From contig JAYGED010000229.1 in the NCBI GenBank assembly GCA_046582565.1, positions 1 to 17,019 of the forward strand: a stretch of DNA of 17,019 nt, read 5' to 3'. Shown here piece by piece: positions 7,052-15,651 of the stretch. The stretch's first letter is position 1, and every line of letters begins with the position of its first letter. A program made the position numbers and the translations under genes. The notes under the pieces were generated by a model that was given only the letters and a program-made list of their open reading frames with translations, was not told the origin of the DNA and did no database searches. This DNA is from JAYGED01 sp046582565 (GTDB lineage Bacteria; Pseudomonadota; Alphaproteobacteria; JAAXGF01).

Positions 7052-7792
7052 ATGTCTCTGCCCGACGACTCATCCTCTGCGGCGCGTATCGACAACGCCT
7101 CCCTTGCCTATGGCGGGCGGTGGCTGTTCGACGGTCTTGATTTCGCCCTGGAAGAGGGGCTGTGGACCTGTCTGCTGGGCCCGACCGGGGTCGGCAAGAC
7201 CAGCCTGCTGCGCCTGTTCGCCGGGCTTGAGACGCCGGATAGCGGCACGGCGAGCGCCGGACAGGTTTCCTATATGGCGCAACAGGATTTGCTCATGCCG
7301 TGGCTTACGGTTATTGAGAATGCGGTCATCGGCAGCCGCCTGCGCGGCGAGCCGCCCGACTATGATCGCGCGCAAGGCCTGCTCGCCTCGGTCGGCCTGG
7401 CGGCGTGCGCAGGCGATTATCCGCGCACCCTGTCGGGCGGCATGCGCCAGCGGGTGGCGCTCATTCGCACCCTCATGGAAGATCGCCCCCTGGTGCTCAT
7501 GGACGAGCCCTTCTCCGCACTCGACGCGATCACCCGGCTGCGCCTGCAAAGCCTCGCCGCCGAGCTGCTGCGCGGCCGCACGGTGCTGCTGGTGACCCAT
7601 GATCCCCTCGAGGCGCTGCGCCTCGGCGACCGCATCCATGTCATGGCCGGGCGGCCAGCGCGCATCGATCAGGCCCTGGTACCGGCGGGCGAGACCCCGC
7701 GTGATCCGGCGGACCCGGCGCTGCTGGCTCATCAGGCCGAGCTTCTGGCGCGCCTGACCGCCGCCGCCGAGGCAGAGGGAGAGGAGGGGTGA
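7052..7792 (+). CDS. thiZ: ThiZ-type ABC ATPase of a thiamine-pyrimidine importer
   Basis: The 246-residue nucleotide-binding subunit powers import through the permease encoded next. Visible motifs: Walker A GPTGVGKT (43-50), Q-loop in YMAQQDLLMPW (Gln77-78), ABC signature LSGGMRQRVAL (127-137), Walker B LVLMDEP (147-153), D-loop SALDA, and H-loop His183 in LVTHDPLEA. It belongs to the nitrate/sulfonate/taurine-like ATPase group that also contains ThiZ. The ATG at 7052 was chosen because the upstream open extension to 6992 would translate the riboswitch itself. The stop overlaps the permease start (GTGA), so the two are translationally coupled. The riboswitch and the NMT1-type binding protein assign the substrate class: thiamine pyrimidine precursors such as HMP or its formylamino derivative. 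The specific symbol rests on context. Confidence 0.88.
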   Translation: MSLPDDSSSAARIDNASLAYGGRWLFDGLDFALEEGLWTCLLGPTGVGKTSLLRLFAGLETPDSGTASAGQVSYMAQQDLLMPWLTVIENAVIGSRLRGEPPDYDRAQGLLASVGLAACAGDYPRTLSGGMRQRVALIRTLMEDRPLVLMDEPFSALDAITRLRLQSLAAELLRGRTVLLVTHDPLEALRLGDRIHVMAGRPARIDQALVPAGETPRDPADPALLAHQAELLARLTAAAEAEGEEG

Positions 7793-8529
7793 ACCTGCTG
7801 CGCCCGCTTATCGTCTTCGCCGGGCTGGTCGCCCTGTGGCAGGCCTTCGTCTCGCTCAGCGGTGTGCCGCCCTATTTGCTGCCCGGTCCAGGCCAGGTGA
7901 TGGAGACCTGGCTCGACCGTGCCGGCCTGATCGCCGGTCATGCCTGGGTGACGATCGCTGAAATTCTCATCGGCCTGACCCTGGGGACGCTGCTCGGCGG
8001 GGCGAGTGCGCTCTGCCTCGCCTATTTCCGTACCGTACGGCCCTGGCTGATGCCCCTGCTGGTGATTTCCCAGGCGATCCCGGTGTTCGCCCTGGCGCCC
8101 TTGCTGGTGCTGTGGTTCGGCTATGGCATGGCGTCGAAGGTGGCGATGGCGGTTCTCATCATCTTTTTCCCGGTGACGGCGAGCTTCTTCGATGGCCTGC
8201 GGCGCACCGATCCCGGCTGGCTCGATCTCGGCCAGACCATGAACGGCACGCCGGCGGCGATCCTGCGCCATATCCGCCTGCCGGCGGCACTTCCGGCCTT
8301 CGCCTCGGGCCTGCGCGTGGCCACGGCGGTGGCGCCCATCGGCGCGGTGGTCGGCGAGTGGGTCGGCTCCAGCGCCGGGCTTGGCTATCTCATGCTGCAT
8401 GCCAACGGGCGCATGCAGATCGATCTCATGTTCGCCGCCTTGTTCACCCTCGCCCTGTTCGCCGTGGCGCTCTATTTCACTATCGACAGCATCTTGCGTC
8501 GGGCCCTGCTCTGGCAGGCCGACAATTAA
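7789..8529 (+). CDS. thiX: ThiX-type ABC permease of a thiamine-pyrimidine importer
   Basis: A 246-residue inner-membrane permease with about six hydrophobic helices (roughly 5-22, 56-78, 88-108, 115-134, 172-192, 212-232). The cytoplasmic EAA-type loop lies at about 135-170 (FFDGLRRTDPGWLDLGQTM ... RHIRLPAALP) and docks on the ATPase. It matches the BPD_transp_1 permeases of the SsuC/TauC/ThiX group. The start is a GTG at 7789 inside the ATPase stop, with a strong GAGGAGGG just upstream deciding it. Nine bases separate its stop from the binding-protein start. It carries the pyrimidine delivered by the ThiY-type protein and shares riboswitch control. Confidence 0.87.
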   Translation: MNLLRPLIVFAGLVALWQAFVSLSGVPPYLLPGPGQVMETWLDRAGLIAGHAWVTIAEILIGLTLGTLLGGASALCLAYFRTVRPWLMPLLVISQAIPVFALAPLLVLWFGYGMASKVAMAVLIIFFPVTASFFDGLRRTDPGWLDLGQTMNGTPAAILRHIRLPAALPAFASGLRVATAVAPIGAVVGEWVGSSAGLGYLMLHANGRMQIDLMFAALFTLALFAVALYFTIDSILRRALLWQADN

Positions 8530-8538
8530 GGAAACGAT

Positions 8539-9480
8539 ATGATGATCAGACTCTTTGCCGCCGCCCTTGCCGTCTCCCTGTGGAGCCTGACTCCAGCCGC
8601 CGCCGGCGAGAAATTCACCGTGCTTCTCGACTGGTTCACCAATCCCGATCACGCGCCGCTCTATGTGGCGCAGGAGCTTGGCTATTTCACCGATGCCGGG
8701 CTCGATGTCGAGCTGATCGCGCCGGCCGACCCCAACGACCCGCCCAAGCTGGTCGCCGCTGGCCAGGCCGACGTCGCCATATCCTACCAGCCTTCGCTGC
8801 ATGTCCATGTCGCCGAGGGGTTGCCGCTTATGCGCATCGGCACTCTGGTGGCGACGCCGCTCAACAGCCTGGTGGTCTTGGCCGACGGGCCGATCAGCTC
8901 GATCGCCGATCTCAAGGGGAAAACCGTCGGCTATTCCGTCGGCGGCTTCGAGGACGCGCTGCTCAGCGCCATGCTGGCGCGCCATGATTTATCCCTCGAT
9001 GACATCACCCTGGTCAATGTCAATTTCTCCCTGTCCCCGGCGCTGATCGCCGGTCAGGTCGATGCGGTGATCGGCGCCTTCCGCAATTTCGAGCTGAACC
9101 AGATGGACATCGTCGGCCGGCCGGGCCGCGCCTTCTATGTGGAGGAAGAGGGCGTGCCGGTCTATGACGAGCTGATCTTCATCGCCCATAAGGATCGCCT
9201 GGATGACACTCGCCTGCGTGCCTTCCTCGGCGCCATCGAGGCGGCCACCCTGTACCTCACCAATCACCCGGGCGAGGCCTGGAAGCTGTTTATCGAAGGC
9301 CGTCCCGAACTCGACGACGAGCTCAACCGCCGCGCCTGGCGCGACAGCCTTGCGCGCTTCGCCCTACGCCCGGCGGCCTTCGACGCGGGGCGTTACGAAC
9401 GCTTCGCAGAGTTTCTGAAGGCGCAGGGTTTGATCGCGGAAGCTTTGCCCGCCGAAGCCTATGGGGTGGAGCTGCGGTGA
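8539..9480 (+). CDS. thiY: ThiY-type periplasmic pyrimidine-binding protein
   Basis: A 313-residue solute-binding protein of the NMT1/THI5-like family, which captures thiamine pyrimidine precursors in the periplasm for salvage. A signal peptide covers residues 1-22 (hydrophobic core LFAAALAVSLW, cleavage likely after PAAA before GEKF). The mature start is diagnostic: VLLDWFTNPDHAPLYVAQ, followed by GYFTDAGLDVELI. Other landmarks are DPPKLVAAGQADVAISYQ (about 73-90) and the LKGKTVGYSVGG segment (about 124-135). The ATG at 8539 follows AAGGA with 6-7 bases spacing. It completes the ThiZ-ThiX-ThiY importer behind the TPP riboswitch. No tenA, thiD or other processing enzyme is beside it, so the imported pyrimidine must be handled by genes elsewhere. 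Exact ligand (HMP versus formylaminopyrimidine) is not visible. Confidence 0.9.
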   Translation: MMIRLFAAALAVSLWSLTPAAAGEKFTVLLDWFTNPDHAPLYVAQELGYFTDAGLDVELIAPADPNDPPKLVAAGQADVAISYQPSLHVHVAEGLPLMRIGTLVATPLNSLVVLADGPISSIADLKGKTVGYSVGGFEDALLSAMLARHDLSLDDITLVNVNFSLSPALIAGQVDAVIGAFRNFELNQMDIVGRPGRAFYVEEEGVPVYDELIFIAHKDRLDDTRLRAFLGAIEAATLYLTNHPGEAWKLFIEGRPELDDELNRRAWRDSLARFALRPAAFDAGRYERFAEFLKAQGLIAEALPAEAYGVELR

Positions 9481-9487
9481 GTGAAAC

Positions 9488-9925
9488 CTACTCTTCACAG
9501 GCGACCGTATTCTTCAGCGAAGGCGTACCCAGATAAAGCACGATCACCATGACTGGCGCCTCGCTGACAGCGCGGCCCTTATGGCAAAAGTTTACAGCCT
9601 CGAGGCATCCCTGGCCGGGGCCGAATCGCTTCTTACCCTTTGAGCCGTAGTCCACCTCGAGCGTGCCCTCGAGCACATAGGCGAAGCTGTTTGCCTCGTG
9701 CTGGTGCAGGCTGGACGTTGTCCCGGGCGGTATGATGATCTTGAGGGCCTTGAAGACAGGCTCGCCCGCTGGATTTGAGAGCCCCTGGCCAATAACACTC
9801 TCGGACGGATTGCCGAGGTCGATGACGGTCACCGTGATCGAGTGGTTGTCCGCCTTAGCCTCGGGTCCGGACAAGAGAGCAAGAAACAGGCCGCCGGCAA
9901 CGATCTTGGCAAGGGCGCGTATCAC
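9488..9925 (-). CDS. Small exported cupin-domain protein
   Basis: A 145-residue protein with a signal peptide (core VAGGLFLALLSG, likely cleavage after EAKA at residue 25) and a single cupin_2 barrel. Cupin motif 1 is GTTSSLHQHEANSFAYVLEG: His74 and His76 are present, but Ser80 stands where the third ligand, usually Glu, is expected. Motif 2 is GPGQGCLEAVNFCHKG, with His115 at the last ligand position and two nearby cysteines (107, 114). It probably binds a metal in the periplasm; enzymatic or sensory role unknown. The start is GTG at 9925, fixed by AGGAGG seven bases upstream; a GTG start is unusual in this window but clear here. It converges on the ThiY-type gene with only seven bases between the stops, and has its own transcription unit. 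Confidence 0.82.
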   Translation of the reverse strand: MIRALAKIVAGGLFLALLSGPEAKADNHSITVTVIDLGNPSESVIGQGLSNPAGEPVFKALKIIIPPGTTSSLHQHEANSFAYVLEGTLEVDYGSKGKKRFGPGQGCLEAVNFCHKGRAVSEAPVMVIVLYLGTPSLKNTVACEE

Positions 9926-10154
9926 GGTAGTCCTCCTCTTGATGAGCTCATGCCCTAACTCTCCAGCGCGGGGGCGGCTTTTCGGGATTGAGCTGCGCTA
10001 GGTGATCTATCCATAAACACGGCTCATAGGCAATGGAGCCACCGTGAAATTCGAGTCACTTAGGGTATAGTGATCGTTTCGAGCCGCCATTCATTCCGGC
10101 CGAGTTGCCCGGACAAGCCATGTATGCGACGTACCACCTTGAAGGGCATTGGCC
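9926..10154. other. Divergent intergenic region with dyad over a -10 box
   Basis: This 229-bp gap lies between the divergent cupin and the decayed synthase. TATAGT (10066-10071) could be a rightward -10 box. It overlaps a 5-bp dyad TCACT/AGTGA (10056-10060 and 10069-10073, 8-base spacer) that could be an operator. The -35 match is poor. No gene is seen. Confidence 0.35.
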
Positions 10155-12382
10155 ATGAGACAGACAGGCGCCGTATTGCCTCTTTACGTCCTGACGTCGC
10201 TGATGAGCGCGCTGCTTCTGTTCTCGCTGCAGCCTATGTTCACGAAGATGGTGCTGCCGTTTTTGGGTGGATCGTCGGCGGTGTGGAACACCGCCATGGT
10301 ATTCTTCCAGGCGACGCTGCTGGCCGGCTACCTGTACGTCCATGCCACCACCCGGCTGATGCGGGTCAAGGCGCAGATTGTGCTCCATCTGGCATTGCTG
10401 ACGGCCGCTCTCGTGGTTCTTCCGATCGAGACGGCGAGCGGCTGAGCGTCACCGGCCGACGGCCCGCCCATCCCGTGGCTGATCGCCTTGTTGGCGGTGT
10501 CGATCGGGTTGCCGTTCGTCGCCGTTTGACAACCGCGCCGCTGTTGCAGAAATGGTTCAGCCATACCGCGCACCCCTCGGCGGCGGATCCCTATTTCCTC
10601 TATGGCGCAAGCAACCTGGGCAGCCTGTTGGCGCTCATCAGTTATCCGACAGTGATCGAGCCTCTGCTCGGGCTGGACCTGCAGAGCTGGACGTGGAGCG
10701 TGGGCTACGCAGTGCTCGTCGTGCTGATCGGTCTGTGCGCCTTGGTCCCGTGGCGCGGCGCCGGCCCGAGCGGGCGTGATGAGGCCCAGGAAGCCCCAAG
10801 CGCGTTAGTCAGTCAGGTGGATTGGCCACTGCGGTTGCGCTGGCTGCTGCTCTCTTTCGTCCCGGCCGGCCTGCTTCTCGGAGTGACGGCGCATATCAGC
10901 ACCGATATAGCGGCAGTGCCGTTCCTGTGGGTTACACCGCTGGCGCTCTACCTGCTCAGCTTCGTCCTGGTCTTCGCCCGGCGTCCAGTCCTGAAACACA
11001 TATGGATGGTTCATGCCCAGGCCGCTTCTGATCATCCCCTTGGCGCTGATGTTCGATACGCGCAAGTTGTGGCTCATCTTGCTGCTCCACCTGCTGGTCC
11101 TGTTCTTCACGGCGATGGTCTGCCACGGAGAATTAGCGAAGCGGCGGCCGACAACCCGTCACCTCACGGAGTTCTACCTGTGGCTGTCGTTTGGCGGGAT
11201 GCTCGGCGGAATGTTCAGCGCCCTGGTCGCGCCGGCCGTCTTCGATTCGGCGCTCGAGTACCCGTTGGTCCTGGTTCTGGCCTGCCTGCTGCGCCCGGCA
11301 ATGGGCCGCAAGGGCCGGCGTCAATGGCTGCTCGATATTGTTCTGCCGGCGGGCTTGGTGGCGCTCTATCTGAACTATTCGGCCCTGGCCGACGCCTGGG
11401 CCGATGTCTTGAGTGCATGGCCCAGCGAGGTCTTTGATTTCAACCTGAACTACGATCCATACGAATTAACTGTGTCCGGCAGCGCGATCGTTTCTGTCAC
11501 GATAGGTTTGATCCTGATTGCCTTCAGCAGGCGTCCGCTGCGCTTTGCTCTGGGCATGGCGGCTCTGCTGTTCCCAACAATTCTGCTCGATGATCCCCGC
11601 CAGGTGATAGCGCGAGAGCGCAGCTTCTTCGGCATTTACACCGTGGAGCTGCACGGCAGTACCGGGACCCTCCTGCTTCGGAATGGAACTACAACCCATG
11701 GCGCCCAGGATATCGACCCCCGATACAGGCGCCAACCGCTCACCTATTACGGCCGTGCGGGACCGCTCGGACAGCTGTTTGCCGCATTCGATATGCAGGG
11801 CCGGGCGGGCAACATCGGCGCCCCGGCCAGACGCTGACCTTCTACGAGATCGACCCCGTCATCGAGCAGTTGGCGCGCAACAGGCGGTACTTCCACTATC
11901 TCGAGGACTGCGGGGATGGCGTGGAGGTGGTTCTCGGCGACGGCAGGCTGATGCTTGCTAAGGTGCCGGACCGTCACTTCGATCTTCTCATTATCGATGC
12001 CTTCAGCTCGGATGCCATCCCGGTCCACATGCTCACCCGCGAAGCCCTGGCGCTCTATTTCGAGAAGCTTGCCGACGGCGGCATTGTGATGTTTCACGTC
12101 TCCAACAGATACCTGGATCTGGTATCGGTCTTGAGCAATCTCATCGCCGATGCCAAGCTCGTTGGACGCTACCAGGACTATTCCCCCGGGAACACCATAT
12201 GGTACCTGTCGAGGTCGAAGTGGATCGCCATCGGGCGCACCCCTCAGGATCTCGCCATGCTGGACGGTGATCCACGGTGGGAGGCGTTGCGGCCACGACC
12301 CGACGTCGCGCTTTGGACCGACGATTTCTCCAACGTCTTCGGCGTCCTGCGGTGGCGTCACCTGCCGTGGAAAACCTGGTGA
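10155..12382 (+). pseudogene. Decayed membrane-fused spermidine-synthase-like gene
   Basis: The pieces read in order as one protein: a multi-helix membrane domain followed by a class I SAM-fold, spermidine-synthase-like domain (TFYEIDP, LLIIDAFSSDAIPVHMLTRE, then a C-terminus ending RWRHLPWKTW). It starts at ATG 10155 with AAGGG upstream. Lesions: a TGA at 10443 inside the reading frame; loss of one base (or gain of two) near 10525, between LPFVAV and LTTAPLLQKWF; one extra base near 11021, after WMVHAQ and before PLLIIPLAL; and a frame change near 11819 where GRAGNIG joins RPGQTLTFYEID. At the last point about 13-15 residues expected in homologues are missing, including the glycine-rich SAM-binding loop. 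Even read through, the product could not bind its cofactor normally. The intact family is described as fused MFS/spermidine synthase; its substrate is poorly defined. Assembly error could explain single shifts, but hardly four lesions in one gene beside intact neighbours. Confidence 0.88.
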
Positions 12383-12438
12383 TTGGCATCTAGACGACGG
12401 GGTTTTGTCAGCAGGCAGGCTTTGGAATCGGTCGGTCG

Positions 12439-12471
12439 TATGGGTGCCATATGTTAGATTCTATCCACTAG
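12439..12471 (+). mobile_element. Scrap of an IS630-family transposase 3' end
   Basis: Read on the plus strand, the last codons give MLDSIH followed by TAG at 12469-12471. That matches the VLDSIH-stop end of the transposase at the right edge of the window. Over 34 bases ending at 12472 the two copies agree at about 28, and 12452-12472 matches at 20 of 21 bases. Nothing further upstream resembles a transposase, so only the terminal piece remains, pointing towards the efflux operon. The TAG sits in a CTAG tetranucleotide, a TA target of the kind used by IS630-type elements. Confidence 0.72.
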
Positions 12472-15400
12472 CCTTCCAACGCGTGAGCGGATTCCGATGC
12501 TTGCGGGACGCGGAAGCCCAGGAAGACGCTCATCAGCGGCGGGACAATGGCCAGGGTGAGTATGGCGGAGAGCGCCAGCCCGCCGACCACCACCGAGCCC
12601 AGGCCCCGGTAAAGCTCGGAGCCGGCGCCGGGAAACATCACCAGGGGCAGCATGCCGACCACGCTGGTGATCGTCGACATGAAGATCGGGCGCAGGCGGT
12701 TCTTGGTGGCTCCGAGGATCGCCACCTGAGTGACGGCGCCTTCCTCGCGGATCAGATACAGGGTCTGGTGGACCAGCAGGATGGCGTTGTTGACGACGAT
12801 GCCGATGAGGATGACGAAGCCGAGCAATGTCAGCATATCGAGCGGCTGATAGGTGAAGTTGTTGAGAAACGCCAGACCGACCATGCCGCCGGCGGTGGCC
12901 AGCGGCACCGAAAGGATGATGATCAGGGGATAGACGAAGCTTTCGAACAATACCGCCATCAGCAGATAGGTGATGGCGATGGCGATGGCCAAATACAGCT
13001 TCATGGAGGCCCATGTCTGGGTCAGCTTATCGGCGGTTCCCGACAGGCCGAGACGTATGCCGTTGGGCAGCCCTTCGGCTTTCAGGGGCGCGATGATCTC
13101 GTTCTTCACCGTCTCGATTGCTGCTTCGAGGGGAATGTTGGGGGCCGGCTGAATATCGATGGTGACCGTGCGCACCCGGTCGCGGTGGCGGATTTCGGTC
13201 GGCCCCATGGTCTGCACGATGGTGGCTAGGGAAGAAAGCGGCAGGATCAACCCGGCCGAGGTGACCACCGGTATTTGACCGATCCCCTGAGTTTCAACCA
13301 CATGATCCTGCGGGCCCTGGAGGGTGAGGTCGATACGCCGCCCGTCGACGGTGACCTCGGCGACACGCAGGCCGGAATTGAACGCATCGACGCTTTGGGC
13401 GAGCCCCCTCGCGGTCATGCCGTTGTCGGCGATACGCACCGGGTCGGGAATAACGCGAAGCTCTGGTGCTCCAAGCTCGAGGCCGGGAATGGGGCGATAC
13501 TGGTTGCCTTGGTCGCGAGGCAGCGCTGCCGAGACTTTAGCGATGGCCCGGTTGGCGAGCGCGAGCACCTGGACGAGATCGGGGCCCGATATATCGAGCT
13601 TGATCGACCGTCCGCCGCCAAGGCTGCGGCCGAACAAGGGATACTGGCTGATCGAGCCGTAGGTGCCTGGCTCCTTGAAGGCCGGCGCTTGCAGGATGGG
13701 AATCAGCTCGGCGGCGCGATCGGGATCGGCCGCGGCAGCGCCTAGAAAGGTGCTGCCGCGCCAGGCGACGAAAAAGAACCGGTCCAGCCGTGGCGGGTTG
13801 CCGGGCAGAGTCGCGGTTTCGACAATGCCGTCGGCCTCATCGTCGGTCTGCCACAGGGGCCGGATGGCGTCTTCGATGCCTTCGGCGATCTTGACCGTGG
13901 TTTCCAGGTTGTAGCCTGGCGGCGGCAGCAGAAAGCCAAACACCAGATTGCGGTTGCCGTTGGGCAGATATTCGAGCTTGGGCATGAAGGCCACGGTTGC
14001 GCCGCCGGCGGCGCTGCAAATCAGGACCGCCACCAGCAACGAGCGAAGCCGCCCGCCCACGACATACTTGGTGAAGTTCATCACGCCCGCGGAAAACCAG
14101 GCGGCGGCGTCGTCGATGACCGGCAGGCGCATGGATTTGCCGCCGCTTTCGCCCAGCAGCTTGGCGGCCAGGGCCGGGATAACGGTGATGGCGACCAGCA
14201 GGGAGAGCAGCACGGAGATGGAAATGGCCACGGCGATGTCGCGGAACAGCTGCCCGATCTCGAGTTCGAGCACCAGGATGGGGATGAACACCACCACGGT
14301 CGTCAGGGCCGACACCAGCACCGCGGTCCAGACCTGATTGGCGCCCCGGTAGGCCGCATCGAACCGTGACGCGCCATCCTCGCGCAGACGGAAAATATTC
14401 TCCAACACGACGATGGCGGCGTCGACCACCATGCCCACGGCAAAGGCGATGCCGGCCAGGGAGATCACATTGATCGACCTCCCCATGGCCGCCATGGCGA
14501 CGAAAGCGCCGATCACCGATACCGGGATGGCCAGGGATATCACCAGGGTCGCGCGGAGAGAGCGCAGGAACAGCATCAGCACGATTGCCGCCAGAATGCC
14601 GCCGACCCAGATGTTCTGACGCACCAGATCGATCGCTGAATTGATATAGACGGTCTCGTCATAGACATGGCGAAATCGTAAATTTGCGTCCTTTACCGGC
14701 CCTTCCTGCAGATCCCTGACCGCCTCGCGAATGCCGGCCATGGTCTCGATGACGTTGGCGCCCGCCTCGCGCTTGGCCGACATGCCGAGCGCCTCCTCGC
14801 CGTTGTAGCGGATATAGGAAACTGGGTCTTTGTAGGTGAATGCCACGTCGGCGATGTCGGCGACGGAGACCCTGGCGAAGCGGCCGGATAGTGGATCCTC
14901 GTCGCTGCGCAGCACCACGGCGCGGACCTGTTCGACGCTGTCGAGCACGGAGACCGCGCGCACCACATAGCGCCGTTTACCTTCTTCCACATCACCCGCC
15001 GATACCGAAAGATTGGCGGCGCGCAGGGCGGCAATCAAATCGGGAACGGTGAGCCCGTATCGGGCCATGCGTTCGGGTTTAATGGTGATACGCAGTTCGC
15101 GCTCGGACCCGCCATAGACATCGACGCGGGCGACGCCGGGCACTCTCTCCAGCCGGTCCTGAATGATGTCGGTGGCAAAATCGCCGTAGGTGTTCATGGG
15201 CGGGCCGTCTTCAGCCAGGTTGCGCAGGACGAACCAGGCGATCGACTGATCTTCAGCGCCGGCGGTGCGCAGGGTCGGTTTGTCAACCTCTTCGGGGTAG
15301 CCTGACACCCTGTCCAGGCGGTTGGCGACCAGCAGCAGCGCGCGGTCCATGTTTTGGCCAACATTGAACTCGAGGGTCAGGCGGGAACGCCCGTCCTGCG

Positions 15401-15650
15401 AGCGGCCTTCAATTTCGGTCATGCCTTCGAGGCCTTTGAGCACCTCTTCCTGGCGATTGATGATTTCGCGCTCGATTTCTTCCGGCGCCGCACCGAGCCA
15501 GTTTGTGGTGACGGTGATGACCGGGCGGCGAACGTCGGGCGCCAGTTGGATCGGAATAGTGCGCAGGGCCAGCAGGCCGAACATGACCGTCATCAACACA
15601 GCGGCGACCACCGCGACGGGCCGCTGGATAGCCGTGCGGATGAGATTCAT
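12468..15650 (-). CDS. RND-family inner-membrane efflux pump (HAE1-like)
   Basis: A 1060-residue resistance-nodulation-division permease with the standard layout: TM1 (about 11-30), first periplasmic loop with porter domain (about 40-340), TM2-TM6 (about 345-500), a second large loop, and TM8-TM12 near the C-terminus. It would export hydrophobic or amphiphilic compounds using the proton gradient, as a trimer with the adaptor encoded upstream and an outer-membrane channel not in this window. In TM4 the proton-relay site reads GMVVDAAIVVLENI: Asp410 matches AcrB D407, but the second Asp is Ala411. In TM10 GIVVNNAILLV has Asn where AcrB has K940. Such non-AcrB relays occur in many other HAE1-type pumps. 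Its ATG lies one base beyond the adaptor stop. The stop codon TAG (12470-12468) lies inside the IS630 scrap, so the last residues may have been set by an insertion. Substrate unknown. Confidence 0.92.
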   Translation of the reverse strand: MNLIRTAIQRPVAVVAAVLMTVMFGLLALRTIPIQLAPDVRRPVITVTTNWLGAAPEEIEREIINRQEEVLKGLEGMTEIEGRSQDGRSRLTLEFNVGQNMDRALLLVANRLDRVSGYPEEVDKPTLRTAGAEDQSIAWFVLRNLAEDGPPMNTYGDFATDIIQDRLERVPGVARVDVYGGSERELRITIKPERMARYGLTVPDLIAALRAANLSVSAGDVEEGKRRYVVRAVSVLDSVEQVRAVVLRSDEDPLSGRFARVSVADIADVAFTYKDPVSYIRYNGEEALGMSAKREAGANVIETMAGIREAVRDLQEGPVKDANLRFRHVYDETVYINSAIDLVRQNIWVGGILAAIVLMLFLRSLRATLVISLAIPVSVIGAFVAMAAMGRSINVISLAGIAFAVGMVVDAAIVVLENIFRLREDGASRFDAAYRGANQVWTAVLVSALTTVVVFIPILVLELEIGQLFRDIAVAISISVLLSLLVAITVIPALAAKLLGESGGKSMRLPVIDDAAAWFSAGVMNFTKYVVGGRLRSLLVAVLICSAAGGATVAFMPKLEYLPNGNRNLVFGFLLPPPGYNLETTVKIAEGIEDAIRPLWQTDDEADGIVETATLPGNPPRLDRFFFVAWRGSTFLGAAAADPDRAAELIPILQAPAFKEPGTYGSISQYPLFGRSLGGGRSIKLDISGPDLVQVLALANRAIAKVSAALPRDQGNQYRPIPGLELGAPELRVIPDPVRIADNGMTARGLAQSVDAFNSGLRVAEVTVDGRRIDLTLQGPQDHVVETQGIGQIPVVTSAGLILPLSSLATIVQTMGPTEIRHRDRVRTVTIDIQPAPNIPLEAAIETVKNEIIAPLKAEGLPNGIRLGLSGTADKLTQTWASMKLYLAIAIAITYLLMAVLFESFVYPLIIILSVPLATAGGMVGLAFLNNFTYQPLDMLTLLGFVILIGIVVNNAILLVHQTLYLIREEGAVTQVAILGATKNRLRPIFMSTITSVVGMLPLVMFPGAGSELYRGLGSVVVGGLALSAILTLAIVPPLMSVFLGFRVPQASESAHALEG

Positions 15651-15651
15651 A

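Noticed and set aside
6891..7073. N-terminal extension of the dehydrogenase to a start at 7073, and of the ATPase back to 6992
   Set aside because: Both extensions would translate the TPP riboswitch region. Family N-termini and the aptamer position favour starts at 6890 and 7052.
7732..8985. Open frame of about 417 codons on the minus strand across the permease and binding-protein genes
   Set aside because: Its translation is rich in Arg, His, Gln and Gly with no domain, as expected for the antisense of GC-rich genes. The opposite strand encodes clear ThiX- and ThiY-type proteins with ribosome sites.
10443..11021. Programmed frameshifting or stop read-through in the spermidine-synthase-like gene
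   Set aside because: There are four separate lesions, no slippery sequence or stimulatory structure was evident, and the cofactor loop is missing. Decay explains this better.
12150..13229. Plus-strand open frame of about 359 codons crossing the pseudogene end, the IS scrap and the pump 3' end
   Set aside because: It joins the wrong frame of the decayed synthase to the antisense of the pump, with no coherent domain.
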